This document shows, one piece after another, positions 53,107 to 63,127 of a DNA stretch of 64,000 nt (position 1 is its first letter; each line of letters begins with the position of its first letter). The stretch spans positions 50,969 to 114,968 of the forward strand of contig NW_005200146.1 in the NCBI RefSeq assembly GCF_000372725.1, given 5' to 3'. Below the pieces are notes generated by a model, which was given only the letters and a program-made list of their open reading frames with translations, ran no database searches and was not told the origin of the DNA. This DNA comes from Emiliania huxleyi CCMP1516. Taxonomy: Eukaryota; Haptophyta; Isochrysidales; Noelaerhabdaceae. The translations under genes and the position numbers were made by a program.

Positions 53107-55494
53107 ATGGCCACCCGACTGCTGCGCTCGTGCGTTGCCCTCGTATCCGTCCTGGTCTGGCCAGCAATTTTATTGACTGTCTTTCCGTTCGCCGTTCTCG
53201 CTTTCTCGCCAATGATCGCGCTCGGCCTCTGCAGCTCCGACAGCGCTGTCGGCATCCCTCCCGCCCTCCTCGCCTGGCGTCGCCTTCCATACCTGATTCC
53301 GACGATGCTCTTTGTCGACCTGCCAATCGCCGTCTTATTTTTCTTAGTGATAGCACTCTTCGAGCTTCTGTTCCTCCGAAACCCCCTCATCCTCGCCGTC
53401 TACAGCCGCTGCCACGCCTCACGGCTTCCCTACCGCCAGCTGACGTCCCCCGACGCCGAGTCCGGTCTTCACGCTCGTGAACGGTCGCGCGCAAATTCCA
53501 ACGACGGCGCCCGCTACCACGAGCACGCCTCCATCTGGGCTGCCCTCGAGGGCGACGGCGACATGGTCCGGCCGGGAGATGTGCGGCTGATCAGTCTGAA
53601 CTGGCTCTTGGCGCTGGCAGAGCGGGGCGGCGTGCTCCCGCGGCGGCAGGACCTTCCAGAGGAGGCGTTCTTAAGCTCTGCTCAGCTGAGGCGGATCGAG
53701 CAAAGCGCCAGGCTCGGCTTCAACTCCGCCGGCTCTGGGGAGGCCTTTGAGCGCTTCATCAAGGAGCCCTCCCCCTCATCCTTTCTCGGGTTTTTCATGG
53801 GCTTTTTCGGCCGCAAGCGCAACCCCGACGGGCTGCTTCCCATCGTCTCCGTCTCCTACTGCTGGCTCGAGGCGGCGCATCCGGATCGAGAGGGCCGCCA
53901 GCTCCAGCTGCTCTGCCGCAAGCTGCGGGGCCTCTACGGCGGGCGCGGCCTGCTCGGCGCGTGCCGCGAGTACGGCTTCTCGGACATGGTGAGCTGCCTC
54001 CCGCGCCTTGCCTATCGCCACTCCCTTCCTCACCGCCACTGCCTTCCTGGCTCGCGCAGGGCGTGTTTCTGGACTGGTGCTCGGGCTACCAGAAGGACCC
54101 GGCGCAGTGGCGGGAGTGGATGTCGGCGGCTGTGGAGGCAGCAGCCGTGAAGATACAGGCGCTCCTCCGCGGCCGACTATCGCGGGGTAACAGTCTGTTG
54201 GATCTCCCACGCCGCGACAGTCATACGGCCAGGCATCAGTACGAGGCGCTGCCGGACGGGGCGCTGACCTTGAGGGGGAGCGGAGAGCTGAGAGAAATGG
54301 AGGGCGGAGAGCGGATGGTCGCCGAGCGGCGCGCGTACGAGGAGAGCCGGTCGGGCGAGGAGAAGGCCGCCTTCGGTCGCATGCTGGAGAACACGATGGT
54401 GAGCACACGCCGACCCCTCGCCCCTTCCCCTGATAGGTTAGCGCCATACCACAACATGCACCGCTCTCACGGCACATTGGTTTTGCATTCTGCATTAGGA
54501 CCTCTGGTACACGCACGCCTCGGTCACTGTCGTGCTGCTCACGCAGCTGCCCGACGAGCTGCCCGCCGGCTTTGACCGAAGCCGGACCTACGACGCTCGC
54601 GGCTGGACGACATTCGAGCGGTGCTCCGCAGAGCTGGGCGCAAAGCCCGCCTGTTTGGGCTTTGCCAAGTGGAAGCTCGTCATCGACGTCGCCAGCGACG
54701 ACGGCGGCGCTCAGCGGCGGCTCCCCGCGACTCCGGAGCGCATGGCGAAGCTGCTCGCCGCTTGCCGCTTCACCAACGGCGCGGACTCGTCGACCGTGCT
54801 GACGCTCTACGAGAAGACGGCGAAGGCAGTGCTGGGCACCGTCGAGAAGCTCGACTACAGGGGTTTGCCGATCGTGCGTGGCGACGCGTGGACTAGCCCG
54901 GCGCTGTTGGCGGAGGCGCTGAACTATTGCGAGAGCCTCCGGTACCTCGGCTTAGGAGGGGCGCGCCTCGACGACGAGGGCGTGGCGGAGCTTGCAGCAG
55001 GGCTCGAGGATGGCGCGCTCCCGGCGCTTGAGTCCCTCATCGTAGCGTCAAACCGCTACGGCGCGCGCGGCGTCGGCGCGCTCTGCGGCGTGTTTCATCG
55101 CGGCGTGGCGCCGACTCTGCAGACACTCGCCGTCGGTTTCACGCCTATTGGAGATGAGGGAGCCGCGGCGCTAGCTACGGCGCTGGCGACGGGCAAGCCG
55201 TCCCATGCGCTGGTCTTGACGTTCTGCGACGTGGGTGACGAGGGCGCGATGGCTGTCGCGGCTGCCCTCCCGGCCGCGGGTCAGGGATTTCGCGTGACCG
55301 CCATGTGGAATCCGATCGGTCTCACGGGCCAGGCGGCACTACTAGAGGCGCTCGAGACGAAGCACGGGCCGCAGCTGGGGCATGCGCTAGCGGTGATGCA
55401 GGTTAGCTTGCTTCCCATGTCGACCTCGCTCGTGCGCGCGTGGGGGCGAGGCTGGCGCCGTGTGGAAGAGAGCGGCCGAGTCATCATAATATGA
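53107..55494 (+). CDS. Membrane protein with HET-like domain, IQ motif and leucine-rich repeats
   Basis: Exons 53107-53988, 54060-54398 and 54499-55494; both introns are GTGAGC...AG and phase 0; 738 residues. Two or three membrane helices occupy residues 5-40 and 62-90. A conserved-looking block follows with SYCWLEAAHPD (250-260), LDWCSGYQKDP (298-308), DLWYTHASVTVVLL (408-421) and RGWTTFE (441-447). These four motifs come in the order of the fungal HET domain (SYxW, D.CS.xQ, M..Y..A, RGW..E) and match an uncharacterised family common in dinoflagellates and haptophytes. An IQ calmodulin-binding motif, IQALLRGRLSR (326-336), sits inside the block. Residues about 520-690 are ribonuclease-inhibitor-type leucine-rich repeats (LRYLGLGGARLDDEGVAELA). 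A membrane-anchored sensor or regulator is inferred. The last 30 residues may be read-through of another intron (GTTAGC at 55402). Confidence 0.65.
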
Positions 55495-55554
55495 GAGGGC
55501 AACCAAGCTCCAAGGCGCAAGGCCAAGGCGCAAGGGCAAAAGGGGGGGCGAGAA

Positions 55555-55712
55555 TATTTTTTACAGAAGGTAAGGAAAGGTAAGGCAAACTTCTCCACAC
55601 ACACGAGGTGGTGGGGCAAGGGGGGGCAACCCTCGCGTCTCCACGTCTGACGACAGGAGCCCCACGGCATTCAAAGTGCAACTGCAAGGCCCAGTGCGCG
55701 TGGGTGAGCGGT

Positions 55713-55806
<94 letters not shown>

Positions 55807-56095
55807 TCACGTCACTGCATCCTCCGCCGGTTCCTCCCGTCGCCTCTTCTTTGTTCGAATGATATGTGTTTCAATCCATCCTTCACGAAGCCCTCCCATG
55901 TAGCTAGCGTTCTTTGCGAATGTCTCGAAATGGCCAGCAGGCGCTGTCTGCTCGCGGTCTGTGCGGGCCGCTCGTCCTCCTCGCCCTTCTTTCGTCCTCC
56001 CGTCCCTCCCCTCCACCATGGCCTTCTCGGCACTTCTTTCTCCATCCGCCTCGCCCTTTTTACAGAATATTTAATGCCGTCGCTCCACTCTTGTT
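55555..56095 (-). repeat. CA-core composite repeat, long copy
   Basis: Order on the plus strand: GGTAAGG units, the 145-bp unique part, about 47 GT units (55711-55805), then a 280-bp part (CACTGCATCCTCCGCCGGTT ... GCACTTCTTTCTCCATCCGCC). The whole order recurs inverted at 62165-62715. It follows the HET-like gene, and the other long copy follows that gene's truncated paralogue. Confidence 0.85.
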
Positions 56096-56949
56096 GGTAG
56101 AGATTTTGGTCCGTGGCAAGCACTTTCACGTGCACGCTCTCGTTTTCACATTCCGCCGCACTTACTCACTGTCTTCTCTCCGCGCATCGTCTCTACCGCC
56201 CTGCCTCTCACCACACACCGTCGCACCACACCATCGTGAAGATCGTTTAGCGCCAGTCCCACCAGCACCACCCGCCTGCTACCTCTGCCTCTCTCAGCCA
56301 TGCGACCCCTCTGGCGGTCCGCTGAACTACAAGGAAGCGTTGACTCGACCCCCCCCCGCAATCTTATCTACCCCCACGACTCGCGCGGAACACGAACGTG
56401 ACAGGACCATCGGGTCCTTCAGCCACCAAAGCGAGATCACCCGAGAGCAGCTGAGTCTGCCTCTGGCCTCGCCTCCCTCTCCTTCAGGCATTCGTGGCAT
56501 CCTATGGGTCGTCCAGAGTATCGACCTCTGGCTTGTCACATGTCAGCCAGCCCCACTCTGAGGGCGCCATGAAGTACAGCGATCGCCACCTCGCTGGCCA
56601 CTCTGCAAGGCCTCCCGACCGCGTCGAACTCACGGCGCGGGCTCTCTCAGGCCATGTGATGAGTGAGGCCACGCCAGCTGCCTCGGGTGCTCCGTGTGGT
56701 CGGCCTGGACCTTGCCGCAAGCCTCGAGCAGCGGAGAAGCGCTGTCCTTGAAGTCCAGACATGCTTCGCCGCCGTGGCGCATCGCCGCAGTGCTCGCTTG
56801 CAGTGCGGCACCCATTCGACTCCCTGCGCTTCGGGCACATTGTCAAATGTGGACGGCTCGGGCACGATTTGCACGACGGCGCGGCGGCTCGAGGTGGCCG
56901 TGTTGTGAAAACGAAGCTGTTGCGAAACCGAAGCCGGCACCTGTATTAC
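56096..56949. other. Intergenic, no supported gene
   Basis: Moderately GC-rich, frames on both strands short and without domains. Confidence 0.4.
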
Positions 56950-57425
56950 ATGGTGTGTACCTGTGTGTTAGTGCCAGGACCCCAGGAGTGCGCGCCAGTC
57001 CCGTGCCTAAAATAAATCCAAAGAGGGTGCGAGAAGGACAGGGTCCCCACCTGCACGAGCAGGATCTTGGACAGTCCCCTGGTCCCGTGCCTGTGAGCTG
57101 TGTTAGCTTCGGAGAAAATTCTACGTACCACGAAATAAAAAATGCTTTCTCGCCGTCCTCGCAGGAGTCGCTTAGGCGGCTCCCGTGGTGTACCTGTGTT
57201 AGTGCCAGTGCGCGCCAGTCCCGTGCCTAGTCGCGCGAGGCGGTTTAAAATTCTTTTCGCAGAGCAGGTTGTGAATGAGCTTGCCTGTGGCGGGGGTGGG
57301 CGGGTGCACGGAGCTAAGTGCCTCGCCACTCTCGCAGGAGTCGCTTAGGCGGCTCCCGTGGTGTACCTGTGTTAGTGCCAGTGCGAGCCAGTCCCGTGCC
57401 CAGTGTTGTGCGAGGGAGTAAAAGA
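56950..57425 (+). mobile_element. Cluster of three LINE-like 3' tail fragments
   Basis: Fragments at about 56955-57012, 57160-57255 and 57256-57422. The last encodes VNELACGGGGRVHGAKCLA, matching the end of copy 1, and follows TTTAAAATTCTTTTCGCAG, the end of the preceding fragment. They share GTCGCTTAGGCGGCTCC and GTGCCAGTGCGCGCCAGTCC. Confidence 0.65.
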
Positions 57426-57606
57426 AAGAAAGAAAACAGACAACCCAAGGGAGGGATGGGAGGACGGCACGCCGCCACCACACAGGGATTTTAAGGAGAG
57501 GTGTGTGGTGCGCTATCCGTCGCCCACCCTAGGGAGTCTGCCTCTTCCTATCTGCGAGGGAGTGAGCTAATAATTCTTCGCTAAAATTCTTTTCGCTCGA
57601 TACCTC

Positions 57607-58259
57607 ATGGGCACCCTTCACTCAAGGGTGGCGCGGGACGTAACACGAATGCTCGGTCGAGTCCACGCGCGCTGCTTCAGGGCGTCCGCGCCGCGCGCCG
57701 GCGGAGCACACAATCCCGAGTGGCTCGCCCCCGACCACAACACGTGGGCGACACACATCAACCACCGCATGTTTATGCCGATCGTTTACATGTACATGTG
57801 CCCCGTCGCGCTCGTGCTTTCACCATCGATGCTGGCGATGCCACTGGACTTGGCGATGGGTGTCCTCATCCCGGTGCGAGCCATGCACACTGCTCGCTCG
57901 CTGCGACCTTGCGAGGCTGCAGGGGCCACTGTGAGCCCGCGCCGTGAGCGGGCACGTCTCCTACTGCTGCAGGTGCACGCCCACTGCAATGCCAACATGA
58001 TCATCTCCGACTACGCACACTGGATCACCAAGGCCAAGTGGTTTGACACCGCGCTGCGCATGGCGCTCGTGCCCGTGACAGGCACTCTCACCCGTGCCCG
58101 TCCTCAGTACGCGTCCTTTCGGTTTTGTGTGCGCACTCACTGATTGTGCGAGCACCCTGCCCAGGCCTAACCTTCCTTGGCCTTCTCAACCTCAACCTGC
58201 GCGGCCCGGGGCTGACCGAGTCGGTCAAGGCGCTCTGGCGAAAGCCGGCCGAGCCGTGA
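57607..58259 (+). CDS. sdhD: Succinate dehydrogenase membrane anchor subunit D
   Basis: Exons 57607-57873, 57973-58093 and 58165-58259; introns 57874-57972 (99 bp) and 58094-58164 (71 bp) are GT-AG; 160 residues. The N terminus is Arg/Ser-rich and lacks acids early, fitting mitochondrial import. The core has WLAPDHNTW, hydrophobic helices, and MGVLIPVHAHCNANMIISDY: His91 and Asp102-Tyr103 have the spacing of the heme b ligand and quinone-site pair of complex II subunit D. The end GPGLTESVKALWRKP is also typical. It anchors the dehydrogenase to the inner membrane and passes electrons to ubiquinone. CTAAAATTCTTTTCGC lies 20 bp before the ATG, so the leader is next to element debris. Intron 1 starts with an echo of exon 2 (GTGC...CACTGC). 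Confidence 0.75.
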
Positions 58260-58702
58260 GAGTGGCCGCCGCCTTGACTGAGCCGCGTCACACACCTTCC
58301 CGGCGGACTGCCTGCGTGTGACTGTGCGTGCCGCGCGTGCGCCGCTCTGCGCCGGGCGGCCCGTGTGCCGTGCTGACGTCCCCGCGCCGCGCCCGCCCAC
58401 ACCCCGCGCGCTCGAGAGCCTGTCTCTCTCTGTCTCTCTCTCTCCACCTCCCTTCCTCGGCTTTCTCCTCCCGGTGGGAGTCGGGGTTCCGTACTTCAGT
58501 TAGTTAGGTAGGGAAACGAGCACTGTGCTCCCGTTCGAGTTAGCCCGCGTGACTGTGCCTCTGTTCACTTTGTTTGATTTGTCACTTTCTTTGGTGCCGG
58601 TGTCGGGCCTCTTCGGTGAGAGACGTGGGTTGACTCCTGTGTGTATCGCGCGCGGGCAGGCAGCGCGGTGATATTTCTTCCTGAGAAGTGTGTTGCAAAA
58701 AA
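58260..58702. other. Intergenic between sdhD and the GT47 gene
   Basis: About 440 bp with a TCTC tract near 58422-58444. It must hold sdhD's terminator and the GT47 promoter; no clear motif is visible. Confidence 0.4.
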
Positions 58703-60518
58703 ATGCGCCCGCCGACCATGCCGTGCTCTGTGAGAGCAGCGCCGAAGCAGGACTGCGCCAGCTTGCCGCGGCCGCGGCTCTACCTCTACCCTGAGTGCAT
58801 CGGCACGCCGCCGTGGCAGGCGGCCGACTCGGCGCGACTTAACTGGCTGTGGCTCGCGCTGCGCAAGTCTGAGTACCGTGTCACCGACGGTGCATGCGCC
58901 GACTTCTTTTTCCTCTCGAACTACCGCTCGGCCACAAAGTCTTCGGAGCGCGTCGCCACCCTGCTCAACAAGGTGGCCGCCGCCTACCCGTACTGGAACG
59001 CGACGTCACGCAGGCACCTCATCCTCATGCCGTGCGACCACGGGCCGGGCGACTGCATGTGGAAGCGGAATCGCGCCGTCTTTACCGGTGTGCCCGACAC
59101 TGCGAACGGCCTCCCGGGCGCGGCGATGCCGTTCAGCTCCCCCTCGCGGAGGAGCCTCGGCTTCGTCACGTACAACGGCGACCCTGGCCGTTGGAATGTC
59201 TTTGCGCCGGGCCTCGATGTCCGGCTGCCTTCGCACGAGATGCATGAGTGCGGTCCTTTCTGTGGGCTGCACCGGCTGCCACCGAAGGCGCGCCTCGCGG
59301 CGCTGCGACGCCACTCGCCGTGGTACGACGGCCGAATGCCCGCGCAGAGGTCATCCCGTGAGGGAGCGTGCGCCTCGGCCGCCGCAAGCGGCGCGTGGCT
59401 CTCCGCGCCGCGCCGCATAGAGCTCTTCTTCGCCGGGCGCCCATATCTCGCCACATCTCGCCACATCTCCCCACATCCCCCCACATCTCCCACATCTCGC
59501 CACATCTCGCCACATCTCCCCACATCTCCCCGCATCTCCCCACATCTCCCCGCATCTCCCCACACCTCCCCGCATCTCCCCACATCTCCCCGCAAAACTC
59601 GACGAACAACACTGAACAGGCGCATCCCAAAGGGCGGCCCGCGCGGCGACGTCTTTCGCCATCACCACGCACGCGAGCGATTCGTGCTGATCGATTCGGC
59701 GCATGAGGTGTGAAGAGCCGCTGTTCACACCTCGCTCTTCACGCCGCAGCACCGCCTTTTCACCGCTGGAGGTGTGAAGAGCATCTGTTCACACCTCGCT
59801 CCTCAGCAGAGAACGTCCAGCCGGCGGGTTTCGGCCGCCAGCGACGCCCTGCTGCCAAACCGGAGCAGCCGAGCAGACTGGTTCCCAGCAGCGATGGCCG
59901 ACTCTGAGTTCTGCCTCTCGCCCCTCGGCGCGAACGCTGCCACACCCACCCACGGGACTGAACTGGGTTCGATCCTCTGGAGGTGTGGTACTAGGCACGA
60001 ACGAGGGGGACTCGGACCGCTTCCTGCCGGCGCTGCTCTCGGCTGCATCGGACACGTACATCCAAGCAGGACACGTCCATGACAGGTTCGAGACATGTGC
60101 ACAGGCGCTGCTCTACGGCTGCATACCTGTCTTCAGCCTGGCGGACGAGGCGCGGCCCGTCGAATAGCCACCGCACCACCCACGGGGCTGAACCCAAACT
60201 GGGTTCGATCCTCTGGAGGTATGGTACTAGGCGCGGCCTTTCGAAGAGGTGGTGCCGTGGGACTCCTGCTCGCTGCGCGTGCACGAAACGGACCTGCCCC
60301 GGCTGCACACCATCCTCGCAAGCATCTCGCGGGCGCAGCGGGCGAGTATGCGCCGCGCGATGTGCGGCGTTTGGCCCGCGATGCTGTGGACCCGACTCGG
60401 TTTCGCAAGCTCCCGCCCCCGTGGCGAGGGCTACCTCGGCGAGAGTGGGCGCGCGGACGCGCTCGCCACGTTTATGGCGGTGCTGCGCCGCAGGGTAGAG
60501 GCGGACGCGTCGACATGA
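58703..60518 (+). CDS. Exostosin-family (GT47) glycosyltransferase
   Basis: Eight exons: 58703-59436, 59620-59707, 59750-59771, 59810-59827, 59889-59927, 59995-60029, 60105-60149 and 60231-60518, total 1269 bp and 422 residues in one frame. The start is ATG in an AAAAAATG context. Motifs: RLYLYPEC, DGACADFFFLSNY, YPYWN, CDHGPGDC, SLGFVTYNGDPGRWNVFAPG, RIELFFAGR, EFCLSPLGTNEGDSDRFLP, ALLYGCIPVFS and PFEEVVPWDSCSLRV, in the order of GT47 exostosin proteins; the CLSPLG...GCIPV part is the sugar-nucleotide-binding core. No membrane anchor is seen at the N terminus. Introns 59437-59619, 59928-59994, 60030-60104 and 60150-60230 are GC-AG and start with a copy of the next exon's first bases; 59708-59749, 59772-59809 and 59828-59888 are GT-AG. 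The reconstructed peptide across 59927|59995, 60029|60105 and 60149|60231 matches the family pattern, which strongly supports the joins. Confidence 0.8.
59437..59619 (+). repeat. CATCTCCCC minisatellite intron
   Basis: About fourteen 10-bp units (CCACATCTCC, CCGCATCTCC) fill a GC-AG intron. It begins GCGCCCAT and the next exon begins GCGCATCC. Confidence 0.75.
59928..59994 (+). repeat. Family A introner-like intron, copy e
   Basis: 67-bp GC-AG intron made wholly of family A: CACCCACCCACGGGACTGAA, GGGTTCGATCCTCTGGAGG, GTACTAG. It starts GCGCGAACG; the next exon starts GCACGAACG. Confidence 0.8.
60150..60230 (+). repeat. Family A introner-like intron, copy f
   Basis: 81-bp GC-AG intron: after an 18-nt echo (GCGCGGCCCGTCGAATAG against GCGCGGCCTTTCGAAGAG in the next exon) the sequence is family A to GGTACTAG. 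Confidence 0.8.
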
Positions 60519-61197
60519 AGAAAAAGATTGGGCGCACAAGCGACTCTTATTGTCGGTCTCTTCTCTCTTGCTAGAGCCGTAGAGCTAGAGGGGGAGCACT
60601 TACCACTTTCGCATCGCACCTACGACCTCTCCTCAGAGGCGACAACGATGGAGACGAGGGAAGGGAGCGACGAACGCGCACAGAGGATGAGCATATAATC
60701 TGGGACGACGCAGCGGAGGGGATACAGGCGAGGGAATCGAGGGAATATGTGCAGCTGCTAGCAATCCTCGGATCTTGGGTACGATTGTGAGCGCCGCCGC
60801 TCATAGTCCTACAAGATGTAGGATTGCGAGCGCTACTGCTCGCAATCGGAGGCATGTTGCTAGGATTGCGAGCAGTGCTGCTCGCAATCCTAGACTTTGC
60901 TCGGATTGCGAGCGCGCTGGTAGTAGTCGTAGGCGTCACCAGTCACCTTGGGAGCGGAGCTGCTCTTAGTCCTAGAAGATGTAGGATTGCGAGCGTGGGT
61001 GCTAGCAATCGCACAGAGATGCTACGATTGCGAGGAGTGCTGCTCACAATCCTTCGACTTCTAGGATTGAGAGCGAGGCTGCTCTCAATCCTTCCGGTCT
61101 AGAAAAGAAGGTTCACCCTCGCTGGGCCGTAAGCCGTTGCAACCGTTACGGCGTGCGTGGAGTCGATCTTTTGCGCCTGCAGCCCTGACAGGCCAGG
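60519..61197. other. Intergenic with hairpin array
   Basis: Holds the array at 60780-61092. Frames here are by-products of the repeats. Confidence 0.6.
60780..61092. repeat. Array of GATTGCGAGC hairpins
   Basis: Seven or eight inverted repeats in a row, about 40 nt apart. The clearest are 60861-60892 (15-bp perfect stem TAGGATTGCGAGCAG, 2-nt loop), 60820-60849, 60983-61011 and 61063-61093 (stem AGGATTGAGAGC). Stems differ by paired changes while staying complementary in several units. It lies 105 bp upstream of the gene at 61198. Confidence 0.8.
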
Positions 61198-62164
61198 ATG
61201 AATGCGCGGCGGCGCGCCGCGCAGAGCCGCGTCGGACCTGCGGCCGTGCACCTTTTGCAGCTGCTGGCGTTGCTTGGCGCCGGAATCTGCACTTTTCCGG
61301 TGTGGGCTGTTCTGTTCGTGGTGGTCCTCGCACCGCCCATCGCCCTTGGGCTTGGCAGCTCCGATGCTGCAGTCGGTTTGCCACGCGCGTGGCTCCGCTG
61401 GCGCCGTACGTTCCCGCTGGTCCTCTTGATGATTCTCTTCGTCGATCTGCCGCTCGCTCTGTTTCTTTCTCTCTACTGTGCCCTCGGGCTTTGCATCTTG
61501 ACACCGGCGCTTCGGGTCGTCTTCGAAGCGCGTCGCGCGCTGTGTGGCATCCCCGGCCGCGGCCGACGAGCGCCGCCCTCCGTGTCCCGCCCCGTGTCCC
61601 CCGCTCCGCAGCCCGTCGCTCGTCCGCGCGGGGCATCCATCTGTGAGGCTCACGAGGATGCTACCCGCTACCGCGAGCCCGCATCGATCTGGGCGGCGCT
61701 CGAGGGTGATGGCGATAAGGTCCGGGCGGGCGACGTGCGGCTTCTCAGCCTCGCGTGGCTCATGGCGCTTGCTGACAAGGGCGGCGTGCTGCAGCGGCGG
61801 CAGGACCTTCCCGAGGAGGCATTCGTCAGCGCTTCCCGCCTGAGGCAGATTGAGGCCGGCGCCAAGCGCACGCCAGACTGGGCCGGATTCGAGAGACGAG
61901 TGATAGAAGCTGCCCAGGGCGGCGGGCTCTTCGCACTTGTGGGCAGCCTCTTCCGGACCAGGCGCAACGTCGACAACCTCCTCCCCATCGTCGCCGTGAG
62001 CTACTGCTGGCTTGAGGCAGCCCATCCCGATCGGGACGGTCAACAGCTGCGGCTGCTGTGCGAGGGGGACGGGGAGGGCGACAGCGACGTCGAGGTTGAC
62101 GCAACCGTATCGAGAGCGCCACCCAAAAGGAGGCGGACAGCCATGGAGGTCACCGAATGGAGGG

Positions 62165-62715
<551 letters not shown>

Positions 62716-62722
62716 ACCTTAC

Positions 62723-62945
62723 TCGCCAGAGAAGAAAGGGCGATCAGCAAGTAGCACCTCGACGGGGCGGCCTGTGCAGCATTGTTCGCATCCCCCCCTA
62801 GCAGCCGCTCGTCGGTGGGTGCGAGACCCGGGAGCGGCGCGAATGTGGTCTCTCGCGCGGGCCTCTGGTCAATGCTGGCGCCGGGGAGGGTGGGCAAAGC
62901 AGCCACGTCGCATGCGAGAAGCACTAGTGCAATGATGCTTCTCAT
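62723..62945 (-). CDS. First exon of a secreted protein
   Basis: ATG at 62945 gives a clear signal peptide (MRSIIALVLLACDVAALPTL) followed by about 55 residues with no known motif, ending at a GTAAGG donor (62722). The intron would start in the end of the CA-core repeat. Later exons on the minus strand were not found, perhaps because the repeat split the gene. Confidence 0.4.
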
Positions 62946-63127
62946 GGAAGCGGTGCGGCGGTGCATTGCCGTGTGTGTGACCGGGCGCGGCCTGTACCCC
63001 GCCCGCAGCTGGGAGTGGGCCCGTTGATGATGCGTAACGGTCGGTAACAATAACGGGCATTGACTCAAAAAAATCGCTCCTCTTCGAGAATCGTAAAAAA
63101 GAATTCACGCATCCTCCTGGAAAAAAC

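Noticed and set aside
59928..60230. tRNA genes suggested by GGTTCGATCC
   Set aside because: No acceptor stem, A box or anticodon arm fits; the word is part of a dispersed repeat that is spliced out.
60780..61092. CRISPR array
   Set aside because: Repeats are hairpins of varying sequence without unique equal-length spacers, in a eukaryotic context with introns and no cas genes.
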